This document shows positions 48,930-59,618 of a stretch of 64,000 nt of DNA, one piece after another (the first letter of the stretch is position 1; every line of letters starts with the position of its first letter). Source of the stretch: Cyanobacterium sp. Dongsha4. GTDB lineage: Bacteria > Cyanobacteriota > Cyanobacteriia > Cyanobacteriales > Cyanobacteriaceae. The DNA lies in contig NZ_CP084098.1 in the NCBI RefSeq assembly GCF_036345015.1, forward strand, positions 1,811,326 to 1,875,325. The letters run 5' to 3'. A program made the position numbers and the translations under genes. Below the pieces are notes generated by a model. It was not told where the DNA came from. It did no database searches and saw only the letters and a program-made list of their open reading frames with translations.

Positions 48930-50498
48930 CTAGGAATTGAGCACTACTTCGGGGACTAATTTTTTATTTTCTTCTCGTTGTTTAAACTCTTGAAGTTGAG
49001 CATCTATTTCCATGCGTACAATTTGACGATATTGGAGAAAATGCTCGTTATGGGCGCATACAGTTAGATAATGTTCCCAGACGGGGGGATTATTCTTGAT
49101 AATACTAAAGAGATGATGCCAGAATTTCCAGCGAGTATCCCTTTTTATTCCTTGTCGCCAAATTACTATGGCAAGGGCTTTTAAGTCTATTAATGAGGGT
49201 ATTTTAAAAGGAGGTTTAGCTTTCGGCTCACCCAGTTTTAAAAAACAACGATAGGTGCGATCGAGGAAGGTATGGGGATCATATAATTCCCAAAAGGCTT
49301 TAATATATTCTTGGGCAATTTCATCTATAGGGCGAGTGGGGACAAAATTCATCAAAGTGCTTTGGTTAATATCCTGTTTGCCGTCATGACGCAGTCTGCC
49401 TTCTTTTTCTAATCTTGTCCATAATGCGGTATTGGGTAAAGCCTGTAACATCCCAAACATAGCCGTAGGAATAGCCGCTCTTTCTACAAATTCAATGATG
49501 CGATCGCCCGATCCTCGTTTTTCACCATCAAAACCAATGATAAAACCTGCCATGGGTCTAATTCCTGCTCTAATAAGAGTATCAATGGTATCTTCAAGGG
49601 AATTTCGAGTATTTTGGAATTTTTTGGTTAATTTTAAACTTTCTTCATCAGGGGTTTCAATCCCTAAGAATACCGCATCAAAATAACAGTCAACCATTAA
49701 CTCCATTAACTCCTCATCTTGGGCTAAATCAACAGAAGCCTCTGTGTTAAAACGAAATGGATATTGATGTTGTTGTTGCCATACTTTTAATTCTTTGAGT
49801 AATAATTTGACGTTGCGCTTATTACCAATAAAATTATCATCCACCATAAAAATACCTCGGCGCCATCCTAACTCATAAAGATAATCTAATTCTTTGAGGA
49901 GTTGTTCGGGGGTTTTTGTGCGAGGTTTACGACCATAGAGAACGATAATATCACAAAACTCACATTGAAAAGGACAACCACGAGAAAATTGTACAGACAT
50001 GGAATCATAGGCATCTAATTCCAATAAATCATAACGGGGGATAGGAGTTTCGGTAACGCTTGGTTTTTCATCGGTGCGAAAAATCCCTTGAGTTTCTCCC
50101 CTTTCTAGGGCTTTAACAAATTCTGGTAGAGTAATTTCTCCTTCATCTAAAACAAGAAAATCTGCACCTTCTATTTCTTCTGGTACAGATGTGGCGTAAG
50201 GGCCTCCCACCGCTACTAATTTCCCTCTTTGTTTGGCTTCCGCTATTTGGGATAGTAAATCCGTCTTTTGTACAATCATCCCTGAAAAAAGAACTATATC
50301 CGCCCATGCCCATTCTTCCTCTGTGACAGCTCGAATATTGCGATCGACTAATTTCATTTCCCATGTTTGAGGTAGAATTGCCGCAACGGTGATTAAACCA
50401 AGAGGGGGGAGTAAAACTTTACGATTGACTAATTCCAGACTTTTATCATAAGACCAAAATGTAGGTGGAAAAACGGGATATACCAATAAAACGCGCAC
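48930..50498 (-). CDS. B12-binding-domain radical SAM protein (DUF4070 type)
   Basis: A 522-residue enzyme. The N-terminal Rossmann part (VLLVYPVFPPTFWSYDKSLE, PPLGLITVAAILP) is the cobalamin-binding-like domain. The radical SAM motif is CPFQCEFCDI (CxxxCxxC) at about residue 165. C-terminal residues carry DUF4070-type features (FVPTRPIDEIAQEYIKAFWELYDP). Many relatives are annotated only by domain; the substrate (possibly a lipid or peptide) is not known. No neighbour clarifies it. Confidence 0.87.
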   Translation of the reverse strand: MRVLLVYPVFPPTFWSYDKSLELVNRKVLLPPLGLITVAAILPQTWEMKLVDRNIRAVTEEEWAWADIVLFSGMIVQKTDLLSQIAEAKQRGKLVAVGGPYATSVPEEIEGADFLVLDEGEITLPEFVKALERGETQGIFRTDEKPSVTETPIPRYDLLELDAYDSMSVQFSRGCPFQCEFCDIIVLYGRKPRTKTPEQLLKELDYLYELGWRRGIFMVDDNFIGNKRNVKLLLKELKVWQQQHQYPFRFNTEASVDLAQDEELMELMVDCYFDAVFLGIETPDEESLKLTKKFQNTRNSLEDTIDTLIRAGIRPMAGFIIGFDGEKRGSGDRIIEFVERAAIPTAMFGMLQALPNTALWTRLEKEGRLRHDGKQDINQSTLMNFVPTRPIDEIAQEYIKAFWELYDPHTFLDRTYRCFLKLGEPKAKPPFKIPSLIDLKALAIVIWRQGIKRDTRWKFWHHLFSIIKNNPPVWEHYLTVCAHNEHFLQYRQIVRMEIDAQLQEFKQREENKKLVPEVVLNS

Positions 50499-50704
50499 AA
50501 TTTACTCCTTAAATTTTTTATATTATCTTGATTTCTCTTTCCCTCTGTTATAACTTACATCTGAGATTTTGTAGCTAGATGAATAAAAAGTGTAAAAGGT
50601 AAGGGGCAGAGGAAGAATGCAGAATAGAATTCTCTTGAATTTGGATATATTTTGAACAAGTTTGCTATATTCTCTGATAAAGAGAAAAAATTATTGTCAT
50701 ATCA

Positions 50705-53500
50705 ATGAATGATTTACAATGGGTGCTAATCTGTGCAGGATTAGTATTTTTAATGCAACCCGGGTTTATGTGTTTAGAGTCGGGTTTAACTAGAAGCAAA
50801 AATAATATTAATGTTGCGGTCAAAAATTTGGCTGATTTTGGCATCTCCGTAATGTTGTTTTGGATGTTTGGTTATGGGGTAATGTTTGGCTTAAGTCATG
50901 CTGGATTAATTGGTACTCAAGATTTTTTTCTCGATGTGGGGGATAATTTTAAATTAGGAGCTTTTTTTCTCTTTCAAGCAATGTTTTGCAGTACTGCTAC
51001 CACCATCGTTTCAGGGGCTGTGGCGGAAAGATTGCGCTTTAATTCTTATATTATGGTGGCGGCGTTGGTATCTGGGTTAGTTTATCCTGTGTTTGGGCAT
51101 TGGGCATGGAATGGCTTGAGTTATGATAGCAATGCTTTTACTGGTTGGTTAGGGCGTATGGGTTTTGTGGATTTTGCTGGATGCACTGTAGTTCACTGTA
51201 TCGGTGCTTGGGTTGCTTTTGCTCTACTGTTGGTAATCGGTTCAAGACAAGGACGATTTTTAGGGGGGAAGGTTAATAAAATTAATGGGTCAAATCTGCC
51301 TTTATCGGTATTGGGAGTGATGTTGTTGTGGATTGCTTGGTTTGGTTTTAATGGGGGAAGTACTCTTGCTTTTAACAATCAAGTGACAAGGATTTTGGTC
51401 AACACTTTGATGGCAGGGGTAGGGGGAATGATTAGCGGTTGTGCTTTTGGTTGGTATAAATATAAAATTCCTGAAGTTGAGTTTTTGATGAATGGAACGG
51501 TGGCAGGTTTAGTTTCTATTACGGCTTCTTGTCATGCGGTATCAACGGCGGAGGCAGTAATTATAGGTGCGATCGGATCTTTGTTGATGTTAAATATTAA
51601 GGCGAAGTTGGAACATTATCGTATAGATGATGCAGTAGATGCGGTGGCGGTGCATGGTGGCAGTGGTGTTTGGGGGGTGTTAGCTGTAGCTTTTTTTGGG
51701 CAATCGGAATTATTGGGTACGGGTTTAAGTCCTTTTCAACAATTTTGGGTGCAGTTATTGGGGGCGGTAGTTTGTTTTGTGTGGGCGTTTGGTATTAGTT
51801 TTTTGATTTTATGGAACTTGAATCGTATTTTTCCTTTACGAGTATCTTGGGAGGATGAGGAGTTAGGCTTAAATGTTTCGGAACATCGAGCGAAAACGGA
51901 AATTTATGAGTTATTAAATATAATGGATCTACAGGCGCAAACTCAGGATCTTAGTTTAAGAGTACCTGTTGAACCTTTTACAGAAGTGGGGCGCATTGCG
52001 ACTCTTTATAATCGAGTAATTTCTTCTTTGGAAAAATCTACCTTAAAGTTACGGGAGGGTAATCGGGAATTAGCAGAGGCAAAGCAGAAAGCAGAGATTG
52101 CGAACAAAACCAAGAGTATCTTTTTGGCTAATATGAGTCATGAGTTACGCACCCCCATGAATGCGATTCTGGGCTTTTCTCAAATTATGATGCGATCGCA
52201 AACTTTATCTCCTGAACACTTAGAAAATATTAGTATTATTCAGAGAAGTGGTAATTATTTGCTCAATTTAATTAATAATGTCCTTGATTTATCAAAGATT
52301 GAAGCAGGTAAAATGACTTTGAATGAAAAAAACTTCGATCTTCATGTTTTATTAGAAGAAATTGAGGATTTATTACAGCTTAAAGCAGAAGAAAAAGGTT
52401 TACAGTTAAATTTGGAAATTGATGCCTATGTCCCTCGCTTTGTTTGCACGGATGAGACAAAATTACGGCAGGTGCTAATTAATTTGGTCAATAATGGCAT
52501 TAAGTTTACAGAGGAAGGGGGAATTAATATTTTAGTTTCTCTTTCTAATCAAACTCTGGAAATGGAGAATCAAAGGTATATTAAATTTTCTGTGGAAGAT
52601 ACCGGAGCAGGAATAGCCCCAGAAGATTTATCAAAGGTATTCGAGGCTTTTACACAAACGGAAGTAGGTAGAAATGTTCAAGAGGGTACAGGTTTAGGAT
52701 TACCCATAAGTAGAAGGTTTGTGCAGTTGATGGGAGGAGAGATTGAGATTCAAAGCACTTTAGGAGAAGGCAGTATTTTTAGTTTTGAAATAGTTGTCAC
52801 TCTTGTCACAGAAAGAGATGTGCAAACTCATAATCCCCGTCAATCAAGACGAGTGATAGCCTTAAAGTCGGGGCAACCTCGTTATCGTATTTTAGTGGTG
52901 GACGATCGCCCCATTAATCGTTTACTATTAATTAAGCTCTTACAGCCCCTCGGATTTGAGTTACAAGAAGCCTGTAATGGACAAGAAGCGATCGCAATTT
53001 GGGAACAATGGAAACCCCATCTTATTTGGATGGATATGAGAATGCCTGTGATGGATGGTTATGAGGCAACCCAATATATTAAAGGAACATTAAAAGGTAA
53101 TGCCACAGCTATTATTGCTTTAACTGCCAGTGTTTTGGAAGAGGAAAAAGCCGTAATTTTATCTGCAGGGTGTGACGATTTTATCAGAAAACCCTTTCGA
53201 GAATCCGTTATCTTTGATGCTATAGGGAAGCATTTAGGTGTTGAGTATATTTACGAGGAAGAACCAGAGTCAAATGTTTTTGAACAGAAGCATCAATCTT
53301 TGACAAGACAGGATTTGCAAATAATGCCTTCTAACTGGCTCGACAAATTATATCAAGCGGCTAAGGAATTAGATGATGATTTAATATTGGAATTAATTAA
53401 GAAAATACCCCCCGAAAATAATATCCTTGCTGATAAATTAAAACATCTTGTGGATAACTTTCAACTTGCCAAAATTAGAAAATTAATTGAAGAAATATAG
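50705..53500 (+). CDS. Ammonium transporter fused to a hybrid histidine kinase (Amt-HisKA-HATPase-REC)
   Basis: A 931-residue fusion. Residues 1-400 are a full Amt transporter with the pore His residues in DFAGCTVVHCIGAW and AVAVHGGSGVWG. A linker of about 60 residues leads to HisKA with the phospho-acceptor His479 in ANMSHELRTPMNAIL, the HATPase N and G boxes (NLVNNGIKF, DTGAGI, GTGLGLPIS), and a REC domain with Asp777 in MDMRMPVMDG. It probably senses external ammonium through the transporter and signals inward. The REC-PAS-GGDEF gene begins 13 bases after it, so they form one operon. Confidence 0.92.
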   Translation: MNDLQWVLICAGLVFLMQPGFMCLESGLTRSKNNINVAVKNLADFGISVMLFWMFGYGVMFGLSHAGLIGTQDFFLDVGDNFKLGAFFLFQAMFCSTATTIVSGAVAERLRFNSYIMVAALVSGLVYPVFGHWAWNGLSYDSNAFTGWLGRMGFVDFAGCTVVHCIGAWVAFALLLVIGSRQGRFLGGKVNKINGSNLPLSVLGVMLLWIAWFGFNGGSTLAFNNQVTRILVNTLMAGVGGMISGCAFGWYKYKIPEVEFLMNGTVAGLVSITASCHAVSTAEAVIIGAIGSLLMLNIKAKLEHYRIDDAVDAVAVHGGSGVWGVLAVAFFGQSELLGTGLSPFQQFWVQLLGAVVCFVWAFGISFLILWNLNRIFPLRVSWEDEELGLNVSEHRAKTEIYELLNIMDLQAQTQDLSLRVPVEPFTEVGRIATLYNRVISSLEKSTLKLREGNRELAEAKQKAEIANKTKSIFLANMSHELRTPMNAILGFSQIMMRSQTLSPEHLENISIIQRSGNYLLNLINNVLDLSKIEAGKMTLNEKNFDLHVLLEEIEDLLQLKAEEKGLQLNLEIDAYVPRFVCTDETKLRQVLINLVNNGIKFTEEGGINILVSLSNQTLEMENQRYIKFSVEDTGAGIAPEDLSKVFEAFTQTEVGRNVQEGTGLGLPISRRFVQLMGGEIEIQSTLGEGSIFSFEIVVTLVTERDVQTHNPRQSRRVIALKSGQPRYRILVVDDRPINRLLLIKLLQPLGFELQEACNGQEAIAIWEQWKPHLIWMDMRMPVMDGYEATQYIKGTLKGNATAIIALTASVLEEEKAVILSAGCDDFIRKPFRESVIFDAIGKHLGVEYIYEEEPESNVFEQKHQSLTRQDLQIMPSNWLDKLYQAAKELDDDLILELIKKIPPENNILADKLKHLVDNFQLAKIRKLIEEI

Positions 53501-53513
53501 TAAACTACCTATT

Positions 53514-54947
53514 ATGAATCCTCTTGTTTCACTTATGAATGCTGTGGAAATATCTTCGGAAGAAAAATTGACAGAAAGTATCTTGATAGTTGATGATCAA
53601 CCTGCCAATTTAAGGGTATTATCGCAAATGTTACAGGTAAAAAACTATAAAGTAAAAAAGGCAGCAGATGGAGAAAGTGCGATTCTGGCGGCTAAATCTA
53701 GTCCCCCTGATTTAATTTTATTAGATATTTTAATGCCTGACCTCAACGGTTATGAAGTTTGTCAAAAGCTCAAAGCTGATAATCTTACTAAAGATATTCC
53801 CGTAATTTTTATTAGTGCTTTAAGTGATGTTTTTGATAAAGTTAAAGCCTTTGAAGTCGGTGGAATTGATTATATAACTAAACCATTTCAAGAAGAAGAA
53901 GTTTTAGCAAGAATAGGCAGTCAATTAACTATTCAAAAGCAAAAAAAGTTATTAGAAAAAGAACAAGAAAAACTAAAAAAAGAGCAAGAGCAATTAAAAA
54001 AAGAAATCAGACAGAGAAAAGAAGCCGAAGCCATTTTATATCAATCCCGTGCTATTATTTCTAGTATTCTTAACTCTTCTTTAGATGCGATCGCAGCTTT
54101 AGAAGCCGTAAGAGATCCAGTTTCAGGTAATATTTTAGACTTTCGTTGCTTAGTGGTTAATCCGATAACCGCCCAAATTTTTAATCGTCAACCAGAAGAT
54201 TTAACAGGAAAATTACTATTTAAAAAGTTTATTAAACAAATCAAACCAGAATTATTTGTTGAGTTTATAAAAGTAGTAGAAACAGGAAGAGCTTTAGATA
54301 AAGAAGTTGAATATAATTATAAAAAACAACATAAATGGTTTCATTGCATAGCCGTCAAATTAGGAGATGGATTTTCCGTCACTGTTAGAGATATTACCGA
54401 AAGAAAAAAACTAGAATTAAAGTTAAGTAAATTAGCGACCATAGATAGTTTAACAGGTGTTTATAATCGTCATTCCTTTGACAAAATCTTAAAACAAGAA
54501 TGGCAGAGATGCGGTAGAGGAAAACAACCCTTATCTTTGATTATTTGTGATATAGATTTTTTTAAACCCTATAACGATTTTTACGGACATCAAGCAGGAG
54601 ATAAATGTTTAATAGAAGTAGCAAAAACTATGAGTAATATTGTTAGAAGAACATCCGATTTTTTAGCTCGTTATGGTGGAGAAGAATTTGCAATTATTTT
54701 ACCCAATACACCCCAACAAGGAGCGTTTAATGTTGCCGAAAATATCCGCCAAGAAATCGAAGCCTTACAACTTCCCCATGAAAAATCCCAAATTAGTAAA
54801 TATATTACTTTAAGTTTAGGTGTCGCAACTATTATTCCCACTCAAGATGTCTCATTAGAATCTTTAATTAAAAGTGCCGATAATGCCTTATATTCTGCGA
54901 AAAAATCGGGTAAAAATCAAACTCAATTAGGAGAGTTATTATTATAA
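53514..54947 (+). CDS. REC-PAS-GGDEF diguanylate cyclase, partner of the Amt-kinase
   Basis: A 477-residue protein from the ATG at 53514; the in-frame TTG at 53487 would overlap the previous gene. REC domain: ILIVDDQPANLRVL, LILLDILMPDLNGYEV (Asp receiver). A coiled Lys/Glu-rich stretch (about 140-180) joins to a PAS domain, then GGDEF with the active-site motif RYGGEEFAIIL. It is likely phosphorylated by the upstream kinase and produces c-di-GMP. The pairing is inferred from operon context. Confidence 0.9.
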   Translation: MNPLVSLMNAVEISSEEKLTESILIVDDQPANLRVLSQMLQVKNYKVKKAADGESAILAAKSSPPDLILLDILMPDLNGYEVCQKLKADNLTKDIPVIFISALSDVFDKVKAFEVGGIDYITKPFQEEEVLARIGSQLTIQKQKKLLEKEQEKLKKEQEQLKKEIRQRKEAEAILYQSRAIISSILNSSLDAIAALEAVRDPVSGNILDFRCLVVNPITAQIFNRQPEDLTGKLLFKKFIKQIKPELFVEFIKVVETGRALDKEVEYNYKKQHKWFHCIAVKLGDGFSVTVRDITERKKLELKLSKLATIDSLTGVYNRHSFDKILKQEWQRCGRGKQPLSLIICDIDFFKPYNDFYGHQAGDKCLIEVAKTMSNIVRRTSDFLARYGGEEFAIILPNTPQQGAFNVAENIRQEIEALQLPHEKSQISKYITLSLGVATIIPTQDVSLESLIKSADNALYSAKKSGKNQTQLGELLL

Positions 54948-54974
54948 ACCTCAGTTTGGTTTAAGAATATAGAG

Positions 54975-55003
54975 TAGGTGTCAGGTGTCGGGTGTCAGGT
55001 TTT
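54975..55003. repeat. Heptamer repeat (AGGTGTC)n
   Basis: AGGTGTC, AGGTGTC, GGGTGTC and AGGTTTT are in tandem downstream of the cyclase gene. They are the same family as the arrays at 5718 and 30082. Confidence 0.8.
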
Positions 55004-55027
55004 AGAGAGAAATTTCTTTTTTATCTT

Positions 55028-55078
55028 AACTCCGTTCACGACTGAAAGGAGTGTAAGAGCCTTCGGTGCGAACTCTCC
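55028..55078 (+). repeat. Dispersed intergenic repeat, copy D
   Basis: The first half equals copy C (AACTCCGTTCACGACTGAAA, GGAGTGTA), while the middle differs: GAGCCTTCGGTGCGAACTC in place of GAGCGGAGCGAACTC. The variation is confined to what looks like a loop. Confidence 0.8.
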
Positions 55079-55165
55079 AAACTCAGATAAAGTGTTAGAG
55101 GATTAAAGAGCGACTAATTTTCAATTCATAATTAAGATATATATTTTGAACTTCCCAATAATGTA

Positions 55166-55807
55166 ATGGAATGGAACTTATTAACAGTACAAAACTTTTC
55201 TATAATTGATAGAGAAATCGATAAAAGTGTTTTTTCTCCTGCTGAATATGAAATTGTCAAAAGAGTGGTTTTCAGCACAGGAGATTTAGAATATGCTTCC
55301 GTTATTAATTTTGCTAATAATCCCTTATCCAATGGATTGGCCGCTTTAGAAGCAAGAGTACCAATTATGGTAGATACTCAAGTTATACAAGCAGGAATTC
55401 TTCCGTTTTTACAGCAAACATTTATGAATCCTGTTTATTGTTTAGAGGATTTTGCTTTATCCGCTTCTGTAACGGCAACAAAATCGAAAATATGGCAAAA
55501 ATTAGGCAAAAATTACCCTTCTGCTATTTATATAATCGGAGAAAATCCTGTTTCCCTCTTTTCCCTTTTAGATTTAGTCGAGTCAGTGCAACTAAAACCC
55601 AGTTTAATTATTGCAACCCCTTCTGGTTTCACTCGTAAAGAAATAATCAATAAAATGTTACAAAAATCGGGCGCTTCTCATATTCGTTTCGATAGTTGTA
55701 AAGGAGGAGTTACAGTTGCGATCGCAATTTTTCAGGGACTAATAGAATTAGGGTGGTTAGCCAAAAATTCCACTATGCCCATGAAAAATCCAAAAGTTGG
55801 GAACTAG
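55166..55807 (+). CDS. cobH: Precorrin-8X methylmutase-like protein, catalytic His replaced
   Basis: A 213-residue protein of the CobH/CbiC family, which moves the C-11 methyl group to C-12 to make hydrogenobyrinic or cobyrinic acid. The layout fits (SPAEYEIVKRVVFSTGDLEY, ARVPIMVDTQVIQAGI, YIIGENPVSLFSLLDLVE, FDSCKGGVTVAIAI). In the characterised enzymes the catalytic His stands in RxxHxxG; here it is Phe (RVVFSTG). I recall that cyanobacterial homologues differ at this site. The name is by similarity; whether it is active is open. Confidence 0.85.
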   Translation: MEWNLLTVQNFSIIDREIDKSVFSPAEYEIVKRVVFSTGDLEYASVINFANNPLSNGLAALEARVPIMVDTQVIQAGILPFLQQTFMNPVYCLEDFALSASVTATKSKIWQKLGKNYPSAIYIIGENPVSLFSLLDLVESVQLKPSLIIATPSGFTRKEIINKMLQKSGASHIRFDSCKGGVTVAIAIFQGLIELGWLAKNSTMPMKNPKVGN

Positions 55808-55869
55808 GGAGATTAAGGTATTAGAGTATTAGGGTATTGGGGGATTAGGGAGAAATTTCTTTTTTATCT

Positions 55870-55903
55870 TAACTCCTAACTCCTAACTCCTAACTCCTAA
55901 CTC
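55870..55903. repeat. Heptamer repeat (TAACTCC)4-5
   Basis: Four exact copies of TAACTCC followed by TAACTC sit between cobH and guaA. It is the longest perfect heptamer array in the window. Confidence 0.85.
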
Positions 55904-55931
55904 AAATGATTGCCCCTTGCCCCTTTGAAAT

Positions 55932-57560
55932 CTATTCCCACTCAATAGTTCCGGGGGGCTTAGATGTAATATCATACACCACTCTATTAACCCCTTTCAC
56001 CTCATTAACAATACGGGTGGACATTTGTTCTAATAAGTCATAGGGAGGTCTTGCCCAATCTGCAGTCATACCGTCTTCACTGGTGATTAAACGTAAAACA
56101 ACGGGGAAGGCATAGGTTCTTTTATCTCCCATTACACCAACACTACGCACAGGTAGTAAAACGGCAAATGCTTGCCAAAAATCATGGTACATATCCCATT
56201 TTTTGATCTCGTCTCTGACGATAAAATCAGCGTCTCTGAGGATATTTAATTTTTCGGCGCTGACTTCTCCTAAAATACGAATAGCTAAACCGGGGCCGGG
56301 GAAAGGATGACGGGAAACAATTTCTTCTGGTAAGCCGATGCTTCTACCGACTTTTCTCACTTCGTCTTTAAAAAGTTTGCGCAGGGGTTCAACTAATTTA
56401 AAGCGTAGATTTTTAGGTAATCCTCCCACGTTGTGATGACTCTTAATTTTAACTGCTACTCTTTCCCCTGTTTTGGGATCAACATTAGTATCCGCAGATT
56501 CGATTACATCAGGGTATAGTGTACCCTGTGCCAAGTAGTCAAAAGGTCCTAAACGGTTAGATTCTTCCTCAAATACTTGGATAAATTCATGACCGATAAT
56601 ACGGCGTTTTTCTTCTGGATCGGTTATTCCTTCTAGTTTTGTCAAGAAGCGATCGCGTGCGTTAACATACTCAACATTGATGTGGAATTGTTGATCAAAA
56701 ATCTCCATTAACCTTTCAGGTTCACCTTTACGCATGAAGCCTTGGTCAATAAACATACAAGTAAGTTGATCACCTATAGCCTCATGGAGTAGAAAAGCGA
56801 GGGTTGAGGAGTCCACCCCACCAGACAAAGCTAATAATACTCTCTTATCACCTACTTTTGCTCGAATTTCTCTGATGGATTCTTCCACGAAGGCTTCTGT
56901 TGTCCAAGTTGGTTCACAACCACAGATATGATAAACAAAATTGCGGATTAATGCCGTACCATATTGAGAATGGATTACTTCGGGATGAAATTGAACTCCA
57001 AATAACTTTTGCTTATGTTGTGCGATCGCAGCACAGGGAGTATTGTCTGTATGGGCAAGAATTTTGAAACCTTCGGGTAATTGAGTACAGGAATCCCCAT
57101 GACTCATCCACATGGTTGAACCTTCTTCCACATTAGTTAACAAATCTGTGGGATCATCAATAAGTAGAGAGGCTTTACCATATTCTCCACGAGTTGCTCG
57201 TTCTACTGTACCCCCTAACTGCTTAACCATTAACTGCATACCGTAACAAACCCCTAAAACGGGAATACCTAAATTCCAGATTTCAGGGTCACAAAGAGGC
57301 GCACCCTCATCATAAACGGAATTAGGACCACCTGAGAGGATAATACCGTGAGGATTGATTTGTCGTAATTGTTCTGCACTGGTACGATAAGATATAACCT
57401 CAGAATAAACCTCTGTTTCTCGAATACGACGAGCTATTAATTCTGAATATTGCGATCCAAAGTCAAGTATTACAATCATTTGTCGTTTCAGGTTGATGGT
57501 AGAATCAAGATTATGAGATTTACCTTCTTGTTTTGGGGTGATACTGTCTGCTATGGTCAC
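55932..57560 (-). CDS. guaA: GMP synthase (glutamine-hydrolysing)
   Basis: A 542-residue enzyme converting XMP to GMP. The class I glutamine amidotransferase domain has the nucleophile in GVCYGMQLM and the His/Glu in FHPEV. The PP-loop ATP-pyrophosphatase domain has [14 protein letters not shown], and the C-terminal dimerisation domain ends [15 protein letters not shown]. It is complete. Divergent from ureC. Confidence 0.97.
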   Translation of the reverse strand: MTIADSITPKQEGKSHNLDSTINLKRQMIVILDFGSQYSELIARRIRETEVYSEVISYRTSAEQLRQINPHGIILSGGPNSVYDEGAPLCDPEIWNLGIPVLGVCYGMQLMVKQLGGTVERATRGEYGKASLLIDDPTDLLTNVEEGSTMWMSHGDSCTQLPEGFKILAHTDNTPCAAIAQHKQKLFGVQFHPEVIHSQYGTALIRNFVYHICGCEPTWTTEAFVEESIREIRAKVGDKRVLLALSGGVDSSTLAFLLHEAIGDQLTCMFIDQGFMRKGEPERLMEIFDQQFHINVEYVNARDRFLTKLEGITDPEEKRRIIGHEFIQVFEEESNRLGPFDYLAQGTLYPDVIESADTNVDPKTGERVAVKIKSHHNVGGLPKNLRFKLVEPLRKLFKDEVRKVGRSIGLPEEIVSRHPFPGPGLAIRILGEVSAEKLNILRDADFIVRDEIKKWDMYHDFWQAFAVLLPVRSVGVMGDKRTYAFPVVLRLITSEDGMTADWARPPYDLLEQMSTRIVNEVKGVNRVVYDITSKPPGTIEWE

Positions 57561-57898
57561 TGGCTCTAACTATTTATGTATTGATTTTCTTACTTTTCTT
57601 GCTGACTAAAGATTATTTACCGACTTAAAAGCGGGTGACAATAGTTAATTTTTAGTTACAAGTATCACTTTATTTTATCATAAATAGGTAATGCAATTAG
57701 GAATGAGGAATTAATGAAATTTTGCTCTTATTACTTTTTTATGTTGATCATAATTTTGTAAGAAGTCTAATTTACCTATTCTTTGTTGTTTAACCTCTCC
57801 AGACACGACTTTTTCGTTAACCCCTAATTAAATCGTGTGACCAGAGAAAATTTATTATAGGATAAAAAAATGGCAGTCAATAAGGAGAAAGGATAGCT
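57561..57898. other. Intergenic region between guaA and ureC
   Basis: The 338-base divergent spacer is AT-rich. AAGGAGAAAGG immediately upstream of the ureC ATG is a good ribosome-binding site. No NtcA-type GTAN8TAC was found here, and no RNA gene. Confidence 0.6.
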
Positions 57899-59608
57899 AT
57901 GGGCTATTTTATGGATCGTAGGGCGTATGCAGAAACTTATGGTATTACTAAAGGCGATCGCATCCGTTTAGCAGATACAGAATTAATCATTGAGGTAGAG
58001 AGAGATTACACCACTTATGGGGATGAAGTCAAATTTGGTGGGGGTAAAGTAATTCGTGATGGTATGGGGCAATCAGGTATTTCAAGGGCAGAGGGTGCGG
58101 TAGATACCGTGATTACCAATGCTTTGATTGTGGATTGGTGGGGTATTGTGAAAGCTGATGTTGCACTCAAAGACGGGAAAATAGAAAAAATTGGCAAGGC
58201 GGGAAACCCTGAGACACAGCCCAACGTAGATATTATTATTGGGGCTGTTACAGAAGTCATTGCAGGAGAAGGTATGATTCTCACCGCAGGGGGTATTGAT
58301 ACTCATATTCATTTTATTTGTCCTCAACAAATCGAAACTGCGATCGCATCTGGTATTACTACGATGATTGGCGGTGGTACAGGACCTGCTACAGGCACAA
58401 AAGCCACCACTTGCACCCCCGGAGAATGGCATTTATCAAGGATGTTAGAATCGGCTGACGCTTTTCCTATGAATTTAGGTTTTTTAGGTAAAGGTAACAG
58501 CAGTCAAACAGAAGGTTTAATCGAACAAGTGAAGGCTGGGGCGATGGGTTTGAAACTTCATGAAGACTGGGGTACAACTCCTTGGAGTATCGATACCTGT
58601 TTAACCGTTGCCGACAAGTATGATATTCAGGTTGCGATTCATACCGATACTTTGAATGAAGCAGGATTTGTAGAAGATACCATTAACGCCTTTAAAAATA
58701 GAGTTATTCATACCTATCATACCGAAGGAGCAGGAGGAGGTCATGCCCCTGATATTATTAAAGTCTGTGGGGAAATGAATGTGTTACCCTCATCTACTAA
58801 TCCCACTCGCCCTTATACTGTCAATACCATGGAAGAACATTTAGATATGTTAATGGTATGTCATCACCTTGATAAAAAAATTCCCGAAGATGTGGCTTTT
58901 GCTGAATCCCGTATCCGCCGAGAAACCATTGCCGCCGAGGATATTTTGCATGATTTAGGTGCTTTTAGTATGATTGCTTCTGATTCTCAAGCTATGGGGA
59001 GGGTAGGAGAAACTATAATGCGTACATGGCAAACTGCCCATAAAATGAAAGTCCAAAGAGGTGTTTTAACTTCTCCCGATAATTTGTCTGATAATTTCCG
59101 TGTTAAACGCTACGTAGCAAAATACACTATTAATCCTGCTCTCACTCATGGTATCGCTGATTATGTGGGTTCGATCGAAGTTGGTAAGTTAGCCGATTTA
59201 GTTTTATGGAAACCTGCGTTTTTCGGAGTCAAACCCCAATTAGTTCTCAAGGGCGGTATGATTGCTTATAGTCAAATGGGAGACAGCAACGCTAGTATTC
59301 CCACTCCTCAACCTGTCCATTCTCAACCCATGTTTGCCAGTTATGGAGGTGCGATCGCATCTACTTCTTTAACCTTTATTTCTCAAGCGGCATTAGACTT
59401 AGACATAAAAGGAAAACTAGGGCTAAGAAAACCCACCATTGCCGTCAAAAATACCCGTAACTTGACCAAAAAAGATCTCAAACTTAATGACCATACCCCT
59501 AAAATGGAAGTAAATCCAGAGACCTATGAAGTAAGAGCAGACGGTGAATTACTAACTTGCGAACCAGCAGAAGTTTTACCAATGGCACAGCGCTATTTTT
59601 TGTTCTAA
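57899..59608 (+). CDS. ureC: Urease subunit alpha
   Basis: A 569-residue nickel amidohydrolase subunit. The metal ligands are visible: HIHFICPQQ, the carbamylated Lys in [10 protein letters not shown], His in [16 protein letters not shown], the flap His region MVCHHLD and Asp in [12 protein letters not shown]. The start is the ATG at 57899 with a strong Shine-Dalgarno. ureA, ureB and accessory genes are not adjacent; dispersed urease genes are usual in cyanobacteria. Confidence 0.97.
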   Translation: MGYFMDRRAYAETYGITKGDRIRLADTELIIEVERDYTTYGDEVKFGGGKVIRDGMGQSGISRAEGAVDTVITNALIVDWWGIVKADVALKDGKIEKIGKAGNPETQPNVDIIIGAVTEVIAGEGMILTAGGIDTHIHFICPQQIETAIASGITTMIGGGTGPATGTKATTCTPGEWHLSRMLESADAFPMNLGFLGKGNSSQTEGLIEQVKAGAMGLKLHEDWGTTPWSIDTCLTVADKYDIQVAIHTDTLNEAGFVEDTINAFKNRVIHTYHTEGAGGGHAPDIIKVCGEMNVLPSSTNPTRPYTVNTMEEHLDMLMVCHHLDKKIPEDVAFAESRIRRETIAAEDILHDLGAFSMIASDSQAMGRVGETIMRTWQTAHKMKVQRGVLTSPDNLSDNFRVKRYVAKYTINPALTHGIADYVGSIEVGKLADLVLWKPAFFGVKPQLVLKGGMIAYSQMGDSNASIPTPQPVHSQPMFASYGGAIASTSLTFISQAALDLDIKGKLGLRKPTIAVKNTRNLTKKDLKLNDHTPKMEVNPETYEVRADGELLTCEPAEVLPMAQRYFLF

Positions 59609-59618
59609 CAATAATCGC

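Noticed and set aside
57561-57898. NtcA control of ureC
   Set aside because: GTAAGAAGTCTAATTTAC has the wrong spacing (12 rather than 8), and no GTAN8TAC was found in the spacer.
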